Of a DNA stretch of 64,000 nucleotides, positions 18,430 to 26,789 are shown piece after piece; position 1 is the stretch's first letter, and each line of letters begins with the position of its first letter. Location: contig NZ_JAHUWN010000029.1 in assembly GCF_019219025.1 (NCBI RefSeq), positions 14,964 to 78,963 on the forward strand, read 5' to 3'. The notes beneath the pieces are model-generated. The model was not told the DNA's origin and made no database searches. It worked only from the letters and a program-made list of their open reading frames with translations. This stretch comes from Bacillus sp. sid0103 (GTDB taxonomy: Bacteria; Bacillota; Bacilli; Bacillales_B; DSM-18226). Made by a program: the position numbers and the translations under genes.

Positions 18430-18868
18430 GTCGGTGTCCAATATGGCGAAACGCCTGCTTTACCTTTCGATTTTCCCGCTTAAAAGGAATTTCTAATTGC
18501 TGGAGAAGCTCTTCGACCAAATAATCGTACTGAACAAGCATTTCATTTCCTTCAAATTGGGCCGGGAGATGACGGTTCCCCAGTTGGTGGGCAATTTCCC
18601 CCATCTGCTGGATCGACGTTGGCTGGATCACCAACAAGTCATCATCTTTAACGGAGATTACGATCATATTTCGTTCATCTATATATAAAACATCACCATC
18701 GATTAAGTCACTATTGTCTTTTAAGCGAATCCCAATCTCCTTGCCATGGTCGGTGACAACACGCTGAATCCGTTTAACCAAGTCATCGCTGTTCATATAC
18801 ACCCTTTCTGTATGCGGTGCTTTTTTTTCTATTGTCGCAACATTTCCAATTACTTTTTCAATAATCAT
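18422..18868 (-). CDS. ureE: Urease accessory protein UreE (nickel metallochaperone)
   Basis: 148 residues. The N-terminal peptide-binding domain begins [10 protein letters not shown], and the C-terminal metal-binding domain includes [20 protein letters not shown] with the conserved nickel-binding histidine in GNRH. The C-terminus ends HIGHRHD, only mildly His-rich compared with Klebsiella UreE. It delivers nickel to the UreDFG complex. AAGGAGAG precedes the ATG. Confidence 0.95.
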   Translation of the reverse strand: MIIEKVIGNVATIEKKAPHTERVYMNSDDLVKRIQRVVTDHGKEIGIRLKDNSDLIDGDVLYIDERNMIVISVKDDDLLVIQPTSIQQMGEIAHQLGNRHLPAQFEGNEMLVQYDYLVEELLQQLEIPFKRENRKVKQAFRHIGHRHD

Positions 18869-19037
18869 TTTTTTCTCTCCTTAAAAAAAGAAATAGAGTA
18901 GGGCGTTACAGGAATGAATTTCGCCAAACTTGGTAAATATTTCGCGAAAAAAGAATTTATTACGCCAAACACAAAAAATAGAACGTTTCAACCAAGCAAG
19001 ATCGTTGTACCATCCCGGGTTTCTGCAACTCAAACAC

Positions 19038-20747
19038 CTAAAACAAGAAATAGCGCTGTGCCATTGGAACTACTTCCACCGGCTCACAGGTTATTAATTC
19101 ACCATTTACTTTCACTTCGTATGTTTGCGGATCCACTTCGATTTCAGGTGTTTCCCCATTAAAAACCATCGATTTTTTCGTTAACTGGCGGATCCCTGAC
19201 ACAGGTTTGACGATTTTCTTTAGCCCAAGTGTTTCATGAACCCCATTTTTAAAAGCAGCTTGGGAGACAAATGTCATCGACGTTTGATATTTGGCACTTC
19301 CGAATGATGCAAACATTGGACGATAGATAACCGGCTGCGGCGTTGGAATACTGGCATTTGGATCTCCCATCAGACTGTGTGCAATCATGCCGCCTTTTAA
19401 AATCAACTCTGGTTTCACACCGAAAAACGCCGGATCCCAGACAATCAAATCCGCGAGCTTTCCTGTTTCAATCGAACCGACATAATCGGCAATCCCATGT
19501 GTTAAAGCAGGGTTGATCGTATATTTGGCAATATACCGCTTGACTCGGAAGTTATCACCAACGCCTTGATCCTCCGCCAGTTTTCCGCGCTGTTTTTTCA
19601 TCTTATCCGCCGTTTGCCACGTACGGGTAATCACTTCTCCCACCCGTCCCATCGCCTGCGAATCAGAGGAAATCATACTGAATACACCGATATCGTGCAG
19701 GATATCTTCTGCGGCAATCGTTTCTTTGCGAATCCGCGAATCAGCAAAAGCAATGTCCTCCGGAACCTCCGGATCAAGATGATGGCAAACCATCAACATA
19801 TCTAAATGCTCTTCCAGGGTATTGACCGTGTAAGGCCTTGTTGGGTTGGTCGATGACGGCAAAATATTTGGGAAGCTGGCAGCCTTAATAATATCCGGTG
19901 CATGTCCTCCCCCGGCGCCTTCCGTATGATACGTATGGATCACGCGTCCATCAATGGCAGCCAATGTATCCTCAACAAATCCACCCTCGTTAAGGGTATC
20001 GGTATGAATGGCGACCTGCACATCATATTGGTCAGCCGCTTTTAGACTCGTATCAATGGCTGCAGCCGTTGTTCCCCAGTCTTCATGAAGCTTTAAGCCG
20101 ATTGCTCCCGCTTCAATTTGTTCCTTTAACGGAGCTTCATCCGAAGCATTTCCTTTTCCCAAAAAACCGAGATTCATTGGGAATTCTTCTGCTGCCTGGA
20201 GCATCCGGTGGATATTCCACGGGCCTGGGGTACAGGTGGTTGCGTTCGTGCCTGTAGCCGGCCCTGTCCCCCCGCCAATCATCGTGGTCACGCCAGAGGA
20301 AAGCGCCGTTTCAATTTGCTGCGGACAAATAAAGTGGATATGGGCATCAATGCCTCCGGCGGTTACGATTTTTCCTTCTGCGGCAATCACTTCGGTTGAC
20401 GCACCAATGACGATATCCACCTTGTCCATCAGCAGCGGATTCCCAGCCTTGCCAATCTCCACAATCTTCCCATCTTTCACACCAATGTCTGCTTTATAAA
20501 TCCCGGTATAATCAACAATCATCGCATTGGTTAACACAAGGTCCACACTTTCCGCCCTTGTCACAAGCGGGTGCTGCCCCATTCCATCACGAATCACCTT
20601 GCCTCCCCCAAACTTCACTTCATCCCCGTAGGTGGTGTAATCTTTTTCTATTTCTATAAACAGATCAGTATCTGCTAAACGGACAGCATCTCCAACCGTT
20701 GGACCGAACATATCGGCATATTGTTTTCGCGGCATGTGAAAGCTCAC
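19038..20747 (-). CDS. ureC: Urease alpha subunit UreC (catalytic)
   Basis: 569 residues, full length. It hydrolyses urea to ammonia and carbamate. All nickel ligands and active-site residues are visible: His136 and His138 (DAHIHF), the carbamylated Lys219 (GLKLHEDWG), His221, His248 (AIHTDTLNE), His274 ([10 protein letters not shown]), Cys321-His322 of the mobile flap (MVCHHLDP), Arg338 and Asp362 (SSDSQAMGR). The start is a GTG at 20747, six bases after AGGAGGAG and directly abutting the ureB stop codon; an ATG four codons in is the alternative. Forms the (UreABC)3 trimer with the two small subunits. Confidence 0.98.
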   Translation of the reverse strand: MSFHMPRKQYADMFGPTVGDAVRLADTDLFIEIEKDYTTYGDEVKFGGGKVIRDGMGQHPLVTRAESVDLVLTNAMIVDYTGIYKADIGVKDGKIVEIGKAGNPLLMDKVDIVIGASTEVIAAEGKIVTAGGIDAHIHFICPQQIETALSSGVTTMIGGGTGPATGTNATTCTPGPWNIHRMLQAAEEFPMNLGFLGKGNASDEAPLKEQIEAGAIGLKLHEDWGTTAAAIDTSLKAADQYDVQVAIHTDTLNEGGFVEDTLAAIDGRVIHTYHTEGAGGGHAPDIIKAASFPNILPSSTNPTRPYTVNTLEEHLDMLMVCHHLDPEVPEDIAFADSRIRKETIAAEDILHDIGVFSMISSDSQAMGRVGEVITRTWQTADKMKKQRGKLAEDQGVGDNFRVKRYIAKYTINPALTHGIADYVGSIETGKLADLIVWDPAFFGVKPELILKGGMIAHSLMGDPNASIPTPQPVIYRPMFASFGSAKYQTSMTFVSQAAFKNGVHETLGLKKIVKPVSGIRQLTKKSMVFNGETPEIEVDPQTYEVKVNGELITCEPVEVVPMAQRYFLF

Positions 20748-21068
20748 TTACTTCTCCTCCTTTATGACAGAACCGTTTGTTAATTGATTTAAACCGTACA
20801 CCTTCTGTTCCCCCGAAAAAGGAACGAGCTCTACTTCCTTTTCATCGCCAGGCTCAAACCTTACGGCCGTTCCCGCAGGAATATTCAAATGCCTGCCAAA
20901 TGCCCGACCTCGGTCAAATTGCAATGCTGTATTGACTTCAAAAAAATGAAAATGCGAACCGATTTGGATTGGGCGGTCGCCCCGGTTTAACACAGGAATG
21001 ACTAGCGGCTGCTTATTTTCATTACACAAAATTGGCTCCTTTTTTAATCGATACTCCCCAGGTATCAT
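20748..21068 (-). CDS. ureB: Urease beta subunit UreB
   Basis: 106 residues beginning [13 protein letters not shown], with [49 protein letters not shown], and the terminal [10 protein letters not shown]. This is the usual beta-subunit size and pattern. It is structural and packs against UreC. AGGAGG lies just upstream of the ATG. Confidence 0.97.
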   Translation of the reverse strand: MIPGEYRLKKEPILCNENKQPLVIPVLNRGDRPIQIGSHFHFFEVNTALQFDRGRAFGRHLNIPAGTAVRFEPGDEKEVELVPFSGEQKVYGLNQLTNGSVIKEEK

Positions 21069-21113
21069 TGCTTTCCCTCCTAAATGGTTTTGGTTTGGGT
21101 ATGTAAAATCGGG

Positions 21114-21416
21114 TTATCGAATCGGGGTATGTACAGTGACCAGTTTTGTACCATCCGGGAATGTCGCCTCGACCTGAATGTCCGGAATCATTTCAGGTAC
21201 ACCTTCCATCACATCTTCTCTTGTCAGAATGGTGGTGCCGTATTGCATAAGCTGTGCCACTGTTTGTCCATCCCGCGCCCCTTCGAGAACTTCATAGGTA
21301 ATGATGGCGATGGATTCAGGATAGTTAAGTTTTAAGCCTCTTTTTTGCCGGCGGCGCGCCAGGTCAGCAGCCACCACAACCATAAGCTTTTCCATTTCAC
21401 GTGAGGTCAGTTTCAT
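21114..21416 (-). CDS. ureA: Urease gamma subunit UreA
   Basis: 100 residues from [20 protein letters not shown], with [20 protein letters not shown] and the terminal [16 protein letters not shown]. This is the first urease subunit gene. The start at 21416 gives the canonical 100-residue length, with GGAAGG 9 bases upstream; the open frame begins 14 codons earlier. Confidence 0.97.
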   Translation of the reverse strand: MKLTSREMEKLMVVVAADLARRRQKRGLKLNYPESIAIITYEVLEGARDGQTVAQLMQYGTTILTREDVMEGVPEMIPDIQVEATFPDGTKLVTVHTPIR

Positions 21417-21507
21417 CTTTTTCATCCTTCCTTTTTTCCTGTAACCGGAGGTTTCCAATCATAACGTAGACCGATTCTACATTTGCTCCTCGTGATTCAA
21501 CATGAAT

Positions 21508-21537
21508 ACCAAAGCAGCCGTGACCTGCTGCTTTGGT
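21508..21537. repeat. Hairpin between symporter unit and ureA
   Basis: ACCAAAGCAGC pairs with GCTGCTTTGGT around an 8-base loop. There is no long T-run, so it may attenuate or process the transcript between the symporter genes and ureA rather than end it. Confidence 0.55.
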
Positions 21538-21557
21538 AACCAATCTTCTATTCCCCT

Positions 21558-21788
21558 TTATCGCTTGTATTCCTTATACAGCTCAATAAATGGTCGAATG
21601 GTGATAAAAAGCGCGGCTAACACCAGCCAGCCAAATGCTAGATAAACCCAGCCCGTGAAAAAGGAAAGACTATAGATATACCCTGTCGAAAACATAATTC
21701 CTGGCCAAATGACGACAAGCACTAAACTTAACCCCAATGCCCAACGAGTGTACATCTTCGTCTGTTTTTTTAACTCCAGATCGTTCAT
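21558..21788 (-). CDS. Small two-helix membrane partner of the symporter
   Basis: 76 residues with two hydrophobic helices (WALGLSLVLVVIWPGIMF; WVYLAFGWLVLAALFITI) and a basic end (KEYKR). Small proteins of this kind are encoded beside SSS-family symporters and thought to be accessory subunits. The start overlaps the symporter stop by four bases (ATGA), implying coupled translation and a joint role. Confidence 0.7.
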   Translation of the reverse strand: MNDLELKKQTKMYTRWALGLSLVLVVIWPGIMFSTGYIYSLSFFTGWVYLAFGWLVLAALFITIRPFIELYKEYKR

Positions 21789-23332
21789 CCCAAATTCTCC
21801 TTTCTATCCATGCTATGACTTTCATCAAAACTCTTAAACTTGTCTTTTAAAGACTCAAAATGAAATTCCTCAGAAGAGATGAGTGCATGCCCAATGGAAA
21901 TCACTCCACTAATGATAAATACTGCCAGATTACCAAACAGCATCGGGTAGAGCCCGCCCAGCGATTCAACGTTCACATGCCCTGCAGTTACATAAGCAGA
22001 AATAAGCCAAACTGTCACGCCGCCAATCATCCCCAACAATGCACCGTAAAAGGCTCCAGCATTTGTGGCCCGTTTCCAAACGAGTCCAAGTGTGACCGGT
22101 ATAACGGCTGCACTAACAAAAATCCCCATCGCCATATAAACAAAGCCTAGACTGATTCCTAAATAGAATAGTAGGATCGAGAAGATTCCCATCGATAATC
22201 CGAACCCTAATGTAACCAAACGAGAAACACGCAATAGTTTCTTACTGCCGGCATGTGGGTTGATCGAATGACGATAAATATCCGTAACGATAATATTCGT
22301 AACAGCTGTCAGTTCCGCGGACCCCGCAGACGTAACTGCCATAAACAGCATGGTCAGAAACAGAACAGATCCAACCGACCCAAGGATGTGTGAGGCCATA
22401 ATCGGTGCAACAGAATCAGGAGAAGATACTGAAATTCCAAGTCCGGCCGCACTAACACCCAAAATCGTAGCTACCGCAAATGGAATAGAAAACCAAGAGA
22501 TCCCTCCATATATGTATGCTTTCGAAGCGGCTTTATCCGTACTGGCAATAGCACGCTGCCAATAGGCTTGATCGACAAAAACGGTTCCGAAATTCCCAAC
22601 AATATTAATAATCCCAAACAAAAGCCCTGGAATAGATGCCATCGTCAGCATTTGCTTGGATTCCGGCAAGGCACGCAGCCCCTCATAAATATTGGATATG
22701 CCAAATTTATAATAGACCGCAACCCCAAAGATCAATAGAACAACAAATAAGATCACCGTGTGCAAATAGTCGGCAATAAATGAAGCTTTTAATCCGCCAA
22801 TCATCGTATAAATCGTGAATGTAACAGGTATTAAAAAGGCTGCTACATATAAATTCATTCCTGTTAACTGATTTAACGTGATTGCGCCGCCGAGAATGAT
22901 CATCGAGGTGACGATAATATTCGTCATCAGCGCAAATACGAGCATTAAGCGGTGATTTTTTTTATCAAAACGCTGTGAAATAAACTCTAAAAACGTATGA
23001 GCGTTTGGTGCTTTTCTTTTTAAATGAACAGCAAGGATCGCAAATAATAAGATTTGGATGGTAGCACCAGCCGCATACCAAAATGGCCCACTGATTCCAT
23101 ATTGATAACCGGTCGAGGATGACATCATGATCGTGGCAGCCCATGTCCAAGCCGCTACGATCGAAGCGCTGGCCAAACCAACCCCTACACTTCTTCCGGC
23201 AGTGTTAAATTGTTCCGCCGTCATTTCTTTTCCTTTGCGTTTGGAATCCATGCGGTGAATAACCGCCGTAACCCCGGTAAACAAAACTCCGAAAATAAGT
23301 AAAATAAGATACCCTACACTAGGTGTTAACAT
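21785..23332 (-). CDS. SSS-family sodium:solute symporter, probably urea uptake
   Basis: 515 residues with about 13 membrane helices. Typical SSS features include the early AGRSVGVGLASASIVAAWTW segment, GGAITLNQLTGMNLYVAAFL, and IGGLKASFIADYLHTVILFV in the middle. Members include the DUR3 urea symporters; position directly upstream of ureABC on the same strand makes urea (or a related small amide) the likely substrate. The divergent upstream region holds a TnrA/GlnR-like box. The substrate is inferred. Confidence 0.8.
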   Translation of the reverse strand: MLTPSVGYLILLIFGVLFTGVTAVIHRMDSKRKGKEMTAEQFNTAGRSVGVGLASASIVAAWTWAATIMMSSSTGYQYGISGPFWYAAGATIQILLFAILAVHLKRKAPNAHTFLEFISQRFDKKNHRLMLVFALMTNIIVTSMIILGGAITLNQLTGMNLYVAAFLIPVTFTIYTMIGGLKASFIADYLHTVILFVVLLIFGVAVYYKFGISNIYEGLRALPESKQMLTMASIPGLLFGIINIVGNFGTVFVDQAYWQRAIASTDKAASKAYIYGGISWFSIPFAVATILGVSAAGLGISVSSPDSVAPIMASHILGSVGSVLFLTMLFMAVTSAGSAELTAVTNIIVTDIYRHSINPHAGSKKLLRVSRLVTLGFGLSMGIFSILLFYLGISLGFVYMAMGIFVSAAVIPVTLGLVWKRATNAGAFYGALLGMIGGVTVWLISAYVTAGHVNVESLGGLYPMLFGNLAVFIISGVISIGHALISSEEFHFESLKDKFKSFDESHSMDRKENLG

Positions 23333-23466
23333 GCTACCCCTCCACTTTTTAATATTACAATTTTGTTACAAACGTTTCTAAGATGTTTCATTAACGCAGT
23401 GTTATTGTCAGAAAATTCTAGAACAGTTTTAAATATAGACACAATTTCTCTTTCTATCTACAATTA

Positions 23467-23483
23467 CGTTAGATTTTCTGACA
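23467..23483. promoter_or_regulatory. TnrA/GlnR-like nitrogen-control box
   Basis: CGTTAGATTTTCTGACA matches the Bacillus consensus TGTNANAWWWTMTNACA at 16 of 17 positions (only the first T is C). It lies in the divergent region between the symporter and the urtA-like pseudogene. A weaker half-matching TGTCAGAAAATTC is at about 23407. This fits nitrogen-limited expression of urea uptake and urease. Confidence 0.65.
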
Positions 23484-23630
23484 CGATTTTGCATAATTTC
23501 TTCCAAATCAATTGCATTTTTTCCTGAACTTTCTTTATAATCAAAAAAATAAGTGATCATATTGTTCACTTTATGTACAAGGGTGTTCTATTTGTAAAAT
23601 GAACTATGTAACATGAAAGGGAGTGGTTGG

Positions 23631-24390
23631 ATGGATAAAAGCATTAGGGTGGGGATTCTATTTTCTTTATCCGGAACAATGGAAATCTCTGAAAGAGGCC
23701 AATATCAGGCCGCCCTCCTGGCCATTGAAGAAGTGAATCGAAACGTCTGGTTAAACGGGTGGAAAATCAGACCCTTTGTTGCGGATACAGCTCCTAATCC
23801 TTATATCGCAGCAAGAGAAGCGGAGCGATTGATCGTCGAACATAAAGTAACCGCGATCATCTCTTTATACACTTCCGCTTCTCGGAAGGAAGTCATTCCG
23901 ATTATAGAAAAATATCATTCTGTTCTTTTTTATCCAAATGGATATGAAGGCGAAGAACAACATCCCAATATCATCTATTGCGGGCCGTTGCCAACTATAT
24001 CTGATTCACTTTATCCCATGGATTGCGGACCACATCGGTAAGAACTTTTACCTAATTGGATCTGATTATATTTATCCGCACGAAACCAACGCCCATATCC
24101 GCTCACTGTTACAAGTTTATCAAGGAAAGGTTTTAGTCGAGGACTACACCCCGCTGGGCAAGCAGAAATTTGAAGAAAATGTAAAAAAAATTCAGGAGCT
24201 GGTTCCGGACATTGTTTTTTCAACACTCGTTGGCAGCAGTGCTGTGGCTTTTTATAAGCAATATTATGAAGCCGGGATTAAAAAACCGATTGCGAGTTTA
24301 ATTACTGCAGAAACGGAAGTAGCTGCGCTTGATCCTAAGTGCACCGTTGGCCACTTCTTAAAAAAGTTCACAAAGTTTGCGAAGTGCTAG
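23631..24390 (+). pseudogene. UrtA/AmiC-like urea or amide binding protein, frameshifted and truncated
   Basis: The first frame, from ATG 23631 (GGGAGTGG upstream), gives MDKSIRVGILFSLSGTMEIS through NIIYCGPLP, the start of a periplasmic-binding-protein fold of the UrtA/AmiC/FmdD group (no obvious signal peptide). At about 23996-24020 the reading shifts into another frame: FIPWIADHIGKNFYLIGSDYIYPHE through IASLITAETEVAALD. It stops at 24390, roughly 100 residues short of the family length. The lost end coincides with the border of the R-containing accessory DNA. It probably once sensed or bound urea for this locus. Confidence 0.85.
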
Positions 24391-24529
24391 CGTAGCACCC
24401 TTGACTGCCCTTATGAGCATACGATTACAATAAGGAGAACAAAGAAGGAGATTAATAGAGTCCGAGCGTATATTGCGATCCAACGGGCTCCCGTTGGCTG
24501 GGTTTGGGCAAGGAGCCCAAGGTATTAAA

Positions 24530-24800
24530 GGTTTTCGGCTCGTTTGTACGGGCGGCCTTCCGTAAATGGAACAGGAACCTACGGAATGTATGCGCTAGCC
24601 GTACAGACCGTGGCTATCGGGCCATTTAGTGCCAAAGCGACACGTACAGAATGACAGAATGTGTACTTTGCATTCTGATCAGTCTGTAGTGCTGCCGCCC
24701 GAAACAGGTTCTGTAAATTTTTGAACGAATTCTTTAAAGTCATGATTTCTAAAGAAAAAACACAGCCTTAAGGCTGTACGGATAACAAAAAAGAGAGTAA
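24530..24800. repeat. R element copy 2 (core, most diverged)
   Basis: It holds the whole core order: CCGTAAATGGAACAGGAACCTACGG, ACCGTGGCTATCGGGCC, AAGCGACACGTACAGAATGACAGAATG, CATTCTGATCAGTCTGTAGTGCTGCC, then the CAGCCTTAAGGCTG palindrome. Compared with other copies both arms of two helices have changed together: CAGAAAGG/CCTTTCTG became CAGAATG/CATTCTG, and TACGGA/TCCGTA became TACAGA/TCTGTA. These compensatory changes support a selected fold. Confidence 0.75.
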
Positions 24801-24947
24801 GGATTATAAGAATATGTAAAATTCTATTTATACACATGCCACCTATAGTAAGATCGAAATGTTTTTTTCATCCTCGAGTAATCTTTCTAAAGGTTGCGTC
24901 AGCAACCGTCAAGCAGGCTCGATGCCTGCGTCATATAATCAAGAAAA

Positions 24948-24972
24948 AACGGATGTTTTTTATCCATCCGTT
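24948..24972 (-). terminator. Terminator downstream of radC
   Basis: AACGGATG and CATCCGTT pair. On the minus strand the stem runs straight into TTTTTTCTTG, as expected for a rho-independent terminator about 210 bases beyond the radC stop. Confidence 0.65.
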
Positions 24973-25182
24973 AAGTTTCATCAGCTGGCCATCCAGCACG
25001 TATTCTTATAATCTAGCTCACATTGATTCTTCCTTTTAAAGCAAGGGGACAAAGCCCCTTTGCTTACAATTTATAAGACTATGTTTAATCCCATTTTCCA
25101 CGGTTTTTATAAGATAGAATCGTATTCATATATTTTCCTTTCGAACAAAGGGGGAAAATCCCCTTTTGCTATTTTGGTATTT

Positions 25183-25635
25183 TTATAGATAGCCTTTCTC
25201 TTTTAAACTGACATGCCTCCCGGTGTGGGTGACAATCACATGGTCAAGCACTTCGATGCCTAAAATTCTCCCTGCTTCTGCAAGCCGCTTGGTGATGTCG
25301 ATATCTTCCCGGCTTGGTGTGGGGTCTCCGCTCGGGTGCTGGTGGCTGACAATAATGGAGGCTGCATTATTGAGAATAGCGCACTTCATTACCTCTCTTG
25401 GATGAACGATACTAGCATTCAAGCTTCCTACATGAGCTCTATGTAATCCAACCACCTGATTCTTCGTATTGAGCATCATCACAAGAAGTACTTCACGGTC
25501 TTCATCCGCAATGTAAGAGGCCGCTAATTTCTGGGCATCCTCTGGTGAACGAACAGCATACTGTACAAACGGTTCAGAATATTCCTTAATTTCTTGTTTG
25601 ATTCGAACGACTTCGAAGATTGACATGAATTCCAT
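25183..25635 (-). CDS. radC: RadC-like JAB-domain protein
   Basis: 150 residues. The JAB/MPN metalloprotease-like domain is complete: GLHRAHVGSLNASIVHPREV, SHQHPSGDPTPSREDI (the H-x-H-P-SGD metal-binding core) and GIEVLDHVIVT. It lacks the N-terminal helix-hairpin-helix region of chromosomal RadC, as is usual for the short versions on plasmids and integrative elements. AAAGGGAG precedes the ATG. The upstream region is R copy 3, the same leader that precedes ardC. The molecular role of the family is uncertain. Confidence 0.88.
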   Translation of the reverse strand: MEFMSIFEVVRIKQEIKEYSEPFVQYAVRSPEDAQKLAASYIADEDREVLLVMMLNTKNQVVGLHRAHVGSLNASIVHPREVMKCAILNNAASIIVSHQHPSGDPTPSREDIDITKRLAEAGRILGIEVLDHVIVTHTGRHVSLKEKGYL

Positions 25636-25664
25636 TTTTCAAAACTCCCTTTCATTTTTGGTTT

Positions 25665-26340
25665 TTTCTTTCATTTTTTCTTTTTGGATTCCGAAGCGAA
25701 TCCGTTCCCCAAAAGGGGGATGATTTTTCCCCTTTTGCAAGTAGAACGAAAAACACGCATAGGCAATGGGTCAAGGGCGCTCTTCGCACAAAAAGTTTTT
25801 TGCTGTTGCGTTAGTCCCCTTTAAGCAAAAAAGTTTTTTGCCCCTTGACCGATTGACTAGCTTTTTTAGCTTCTAGCCGGAAAGGTTCGGGTGTCCTGCC
25901 GGCTGGAAGGTTAGAAAGCTTGCGCTGTTTTACGATTCGGAAGGCAAAAAGGAAAAATAAAACAATAAAAGCAGCCGTTTCGGCTGCTCTCCTCTTGTCT
26001 TTTATTCTTTTGATTGAACTTTTAATCTTTTGCTTTTTCGATTTTTCGGCTCGTTCGGTATGGCGGCGTCAGCCGTAAATGGAACAGGAACCTACGGAAT
26101 GTAGGCGTGAGCCATACAGGCCGTGGTTATCGGTCCATTTAGTGCCGAAGCGACACGTACGGGTTGACAGAAAGGGTGATTTTTTCCTTTCTGATCAGTC
26201 CGTAGTGCTGCCAGCCTAAATATGTTAGCTCTTGATATACATATTTAAAGTTCTTATTACTGAAGAAAATACGCAGCCTATAGGCTGCCAGATTGATAAG
26301 CATTGAACTGGCTTTAAAACATCTAAAAATTCACCAGGCA
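25665..26340. repeat. R element copy 3 (long form, upstream of radC)
   Basis: It is nearly the same as copy 1 from the radC side (GGGGGATGATTTTTCCCC, the AGCAGCC/GGCTGCT hairpin) through the 170-base core at about 26045-26216 and the GCAGCCTATAGGCTGC palindrome. In the palindrome both centre bases differ from other copies yet symmetry is kept. The core keeps TACGG/CCGTA and CAGAAAGG/CCTTTCTG pairing. It ends where the SF1-helicase cassette has inserted. Confidence 0.8.
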
Positions 26341-26463
26341 CATACTGATTACAGCCACAAGAATGTACCACTTCTGCCATGTTTTGTACCATCAGTTGCC
26401 ATGGAATTTACCACTTGCTGTCAACGAATTTACCAATAGAAAAACTTTAGAGATATTGAATTG

Positions 26464-26506
26464 AAAAAGCCTAATCCTCCTATTTTTACCGAGGAATTAG
26501 GCTTTT
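26464..26506. terminator. Bidirectional terminator-like hairpin inside the cassette end
   Basis: AAAAAGCCTAATCCTC pairs with GAGGAATTAGGCTTTT. It lies between the left terminal repeats and the helicase stop codon and could end transcription from both sides. Confidence 0.65.
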
Positions 26507-26789
26507 GTTAAGCTTTCCGTAATAGCGCCAGAAAGTGGACTACCAGCTTTTAATGCACAGTATCGTTGTACTGCGCAACAATTGGCTTTGATGTTTTACG
26601 TTTTTCTTCTTCAGCATACGCGCCCGATTGTCGAATATTGACCTCATTCAAATATTAGTACTTTACTACCTATCCTTAAGTGGTATTGCTAACAAGTCAA
26701 TTTATATTAATTAAATATAATTATTTATTCCTGTAAAAATGCTCGTTTGCCACTTTATGACACTTTTAGCAATTCAAAGCAGAAGCAAA

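Noticed and set aside
24836..25039. 67-residue plus-strand frame between R copy 2 and radC
   Set aside because: No ribosome site, no recognisable sequence, and it spans the radC terminator hairpin.
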